Source: Paenibacillus barengoltzii NBRC 101215
GTDB taxonomy: Bacteria; Bacillota; Bacilli; Paenibacillales; Paenibacillaceae
NCBI RefSeq assembly: GCF_004000745.1
Contig: NZ_BILV01000015.1
Coordinates: forward strand, 1-64,000
Direction of reading: 5' to 3'
Length of the DNA: 64,000 bases
In this document: positions 62,441 through 64,000 of the stretch, in pieces
Layout: each line of letters opens with the position of its first letter
How positions within the stretch are numbered: position 1 is the first letter of the stretch
Program-made: the position numbers and the translations under genes
Notes under the pieces: generated by a model
What the model was told of the DNA's origin: nothing
The model's input: the letters and a program-made list of their open reading frames with translations, nothing else
Database searches by the model: none

Positions 62441-63007
62441 TTACTTCTTGGCTCCTCCCATCCATACGTCAAATAACATCTGGCTCCATTGGGGAACTGG
62501 AACGTTCATCATATTTGGCGTATTAATCAGGTTGAAAAAAACGCCGATATGGACAGGAAGCGGGATATCGTCTCTTAATTTGCCTTCTTGCTGGGCGCTC
62601 TGGAACAGACGGGTCAGCTGAACTTTGAGCAATTCGTGGGCCTGCTCCACATATTCGATATCCTGACGCGCTACATCGGAATTCGATGTCTTGATTTTAT
62701 AGGCATCGTTTAAGAGCTGATGCAGCTGGTATTCTTCGAGATAGATGCCCAGCAACTCCTGAAGAGCCTGCATTGGGTCAGTCTCGTCCAGGGCGGAGGC
62801 TTTATCAACGATGGATGCAATCACGCGTTTCATGCATGCAGCAACGATTTCATCTTTATTCGCAAAGTACTGATAGATTGTGCTTCGAGCGCCTGGCAAG
62901 TGCTCTGAGAGCATTTTAAGATTAAACCCATCATAACCATGTTCTAACACCAAACGTTTCGTAATGTTTAATAATTCGGAATGGGAGTAAGATTGTTTTC
63001 TGCCCAA
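62441..63007 (-). CDS. TetR-family regulator, HrtR-like
   Basis: 188 residues from TTG 63007 with AAAGGAG 8 bp upstream. TetR HTH: SHSELLNITKRLVLEHGYDGFNLKMLSEHLPGARSTIYQYFANKDEIVAACMKRV. The ligand-binding half has a His in YQLHQLLNDAYK and another in LPVHIGVFFNLI, possible heme ligands, though this is only a guess. It lies immediately upstream of the permease on the same strand; the two palindromes between them suggest that it represses hrtBA and the monooxygenase until heme binds. Confidence 0.88.
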   Translation of the reverse strand: MGRKQSYSHSELLNITKRLVLEHGYDGFNLKMLSEHLPGARSTIYQYFANKDEIVAACMKRVIASIVDKASALDETDPMQALQELLGIYLEEYQLHQLLNDAYKIKTSNSDVARQDIEYVEQAHELLKVQLTRLFQSAQQEGKLRDDIPLPVHIGVFFNLINTPNMMNVPVPQWSQMLFDVWMGGAKK

Positions 63008-63131
63008 GGGAAGGACTCCTTTCTTCTGCCGCCAGGCTTCAATTCTCTATCTTAGTTTAGCACAAGGTCCGCTTTTGCAGTGAACATTCAGCCAGCGTTA
63101 AGTTTTCCCTGGGGTACATAAAGACAGCACT

Positions 63132-63165
63132 GGGATATGCGCTGGCTTTAGCCGGCTCATATCCC
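63132..63165 (-). terminator. Hairpin downstream of the DUF817 gene
   Basis: GGGATATG and CATATCCC arms enclose an inner GCTGGC/GCCGGC pairing. No T-run is present, so efficiency is uncertain. Confidence 0.5.
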
Positions 63166-63191
63166 AATTCATGCGTAGATGCTTACTGAAC

Positions 63192-63980
63192 TTATCCAAG
63201 TCGTCCCTTTACCCGCTTTAATGCTGCGACGATCAAGAAACTGATAATGACCAGCAGCAACCAAGAGCTGATCTTGCCAAGATGGACGAGATGCCAGCCG
63301 TCGGCTTGGTTCGGGTACCTCCAGGCGCTAAAGAAGGTGGCCACATTCTCTGCAATCCAGATAAAGAACCCGATCAGCACAAACGAAAGGGTTAACGGCA
63401 TTCGGTAAGGCTTACCGCCAACCTCATAGGTAACCCAAGTCCGCCAGAAAACGATCAACACCAGTGCTGAAAGCCACCACCGAACATCAATCCAATAATG
63501 ATGGGTGAAGAAGTTCAGGTAAATGGAGGCAGCAAGCGGAACCACCAGCCAGAGCGGAGGGAAGCGAACGAGATCTACCTTTAGGCGCCGCCAGGCCTGG
63601 CACAGATAACTAGCCACGCTCGCATACATAAATCCGCTGTAGAGGGGAACCCCGTTAACCTTCGTCCAGCCCTCCTCCGGATACGACCAAGACCCCATAT
63701 GCACCTTAAACAGTTCCAGCGCCAAGCCGATCAGGTGGAAGACAGTAATCACCTTTAATTCATCGCGGGTTTCCAGTCCAGACCGAACCATCCAGACCTG
63801 CATGGCGAGGCAGATGATTAGAAGCCAATCATAGCGGGGCAGCCAAGGAAGAGGAATCCACTGCGTCAATGCCAGTGAAGCGAAGATCACAACGGGAAAA
63901 ACGCAGGACAACGCTTGCTGCCAGCCAAAGCGAACCAACTGCTGCAGAGCATATCCCAAATGTACGCCAATTAGAGGCAC
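63192..63980 (-). CDS. DUF817-family membrane protein (5' end near window edge)
   Basis: 262 residues if GTG 63980 is used; AAGAGG touches the GTG, and the frame remains open to the window end, so a start beyond the edge is possible. Eight or nine helices. DUF817 blocks are FHLIGLALELFKVHMGSWSYPEEGW, VPLYSGFMYASVASYLCQAWRR, NFFTHHYWIDVRWWL and WIAENVATFFSAWRYPNQADGWHLVHLGKISSWLLL. The conserved His, Glu and Trp residues suggest a membrane enzyme or carrier, but the family has no known function. Confidence 0.85.
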   Translation of the reverse strand: MPLIGVHLGYALQQLVRFGWQQALSCVFPVVIFASLALTQWIPLPWLPRYDWLLIICLAMQVWMVRSGLETRDELKVITVFHLIGLALELFKVHMGSWSYPEEGWTKVNGVPLYSGFMYASVASYLCQAWRRLKVDLVRFPPLWLVVPLAASIYLNFFTHHYWIDVRWWLSALVLIVFWRTWVTYEVGGKPYRMPLTLSFVLIGFFIWIAENVATFFSAWRYPNQADGWHLVHLGKISSWLLLVIISFLIVAALKRVKGRLG

Positions 63981-64000
63981 CCTCTTATTTTGAATCGAAT

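Overview
The window looks like an accessory-rich stretch of a chromosome from a Paenibacillus-type Bacillota. This is inferred from gene content, not from a database search. Evidence: strong AGGAGG ribosome binding sites, frequent TTG and GTG starts, sigma-A type promoters, SLH-domain surface proteins, a GH16 laminarinase with a CBM56-like module, a GH120 beta-xylosidase, stalk (copper amine oxidase N-terminal) domain proteins, and dense small regulator/transporter pairs. No rRNA, tRNA, CRISPR array or intact insertion sequence was seen.

Layout. 0-2.3 kb: PhnA-like protein, then an epimerase divergent from an MmyB-type XRE regulator. 2.6-9.5 kb: SLH/GLUG surface protein, GH120 beta-xylosidase, secreted gluzincin-like peptidase, FMN-binding protein. 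9.6-14.9 kb: histidine kinase/response regulator/CPBP protease unit, diguanylate cyclase, small stalk-domain protein. 15-20 kb: CHAT/caspase-like protein, WYL regulator, DinB protein, decayed stretch, chemoreceptor. 20-26.6 kb: TetR with a target dehydrogenase-MFS pair, membrane XRE protein, SDR, a scar of two truncated genes (response regulator and CPBP protease), EntS-like MFS. 26.9-33.4 kb: an ABC importer locus whose first gene is an in-frame chimera of a GntR/LacI regulator and a solute-binding protein, followed by ATPase, two-domain permease, EEP phosphatase/nuclease and MgtC. 33.5-44.6 kb: acetyltransferase plus a two-TM PLD-like protein, VOC protein, POT peptide transporter, DHA2 efflux pump, WYL regulator with a GyrI-like protein, TetR with two SDRs. 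44.6-54.5 kb: GH16 laminarinase, DinB fragment, SigJ-type sigma factor, SRPBCC, MATE, MarR-MFS, MerR-SDR divergent from another SDR. 54.8-60 kb: a second SLH/GLUG protein and an SBBP-propeller/collagen-like protein. 60.1-63 kb: TetR, FtsX-type permease, ATPase and IsdG-like heme monooxygenase, which together look like an hrtRBA heme-detoxification operon with its own heme-oxygenase. 63.2 kb to the end: DUF817 membrane protein.

A recurring theme is a regulator beside one or two effector genes (efflux pump, SDR, dehydrogenase), and several of these have visible operators. The clearest are paired TetR palindromes at 42.9 kb, a MerR promoter with a 19-bp spacer at 53.7 kb, a MarR palindrome at 50.65 kb, a TetR motif repeated at 20.16 and 20.86 kb, and two TTGACACGTGTGTCAA-type sites in front of the heme operon. 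The two strongest leads are the regulator::solute-binding-protein chimera at 26.9-28.9 kb and the heme operon with its operators.
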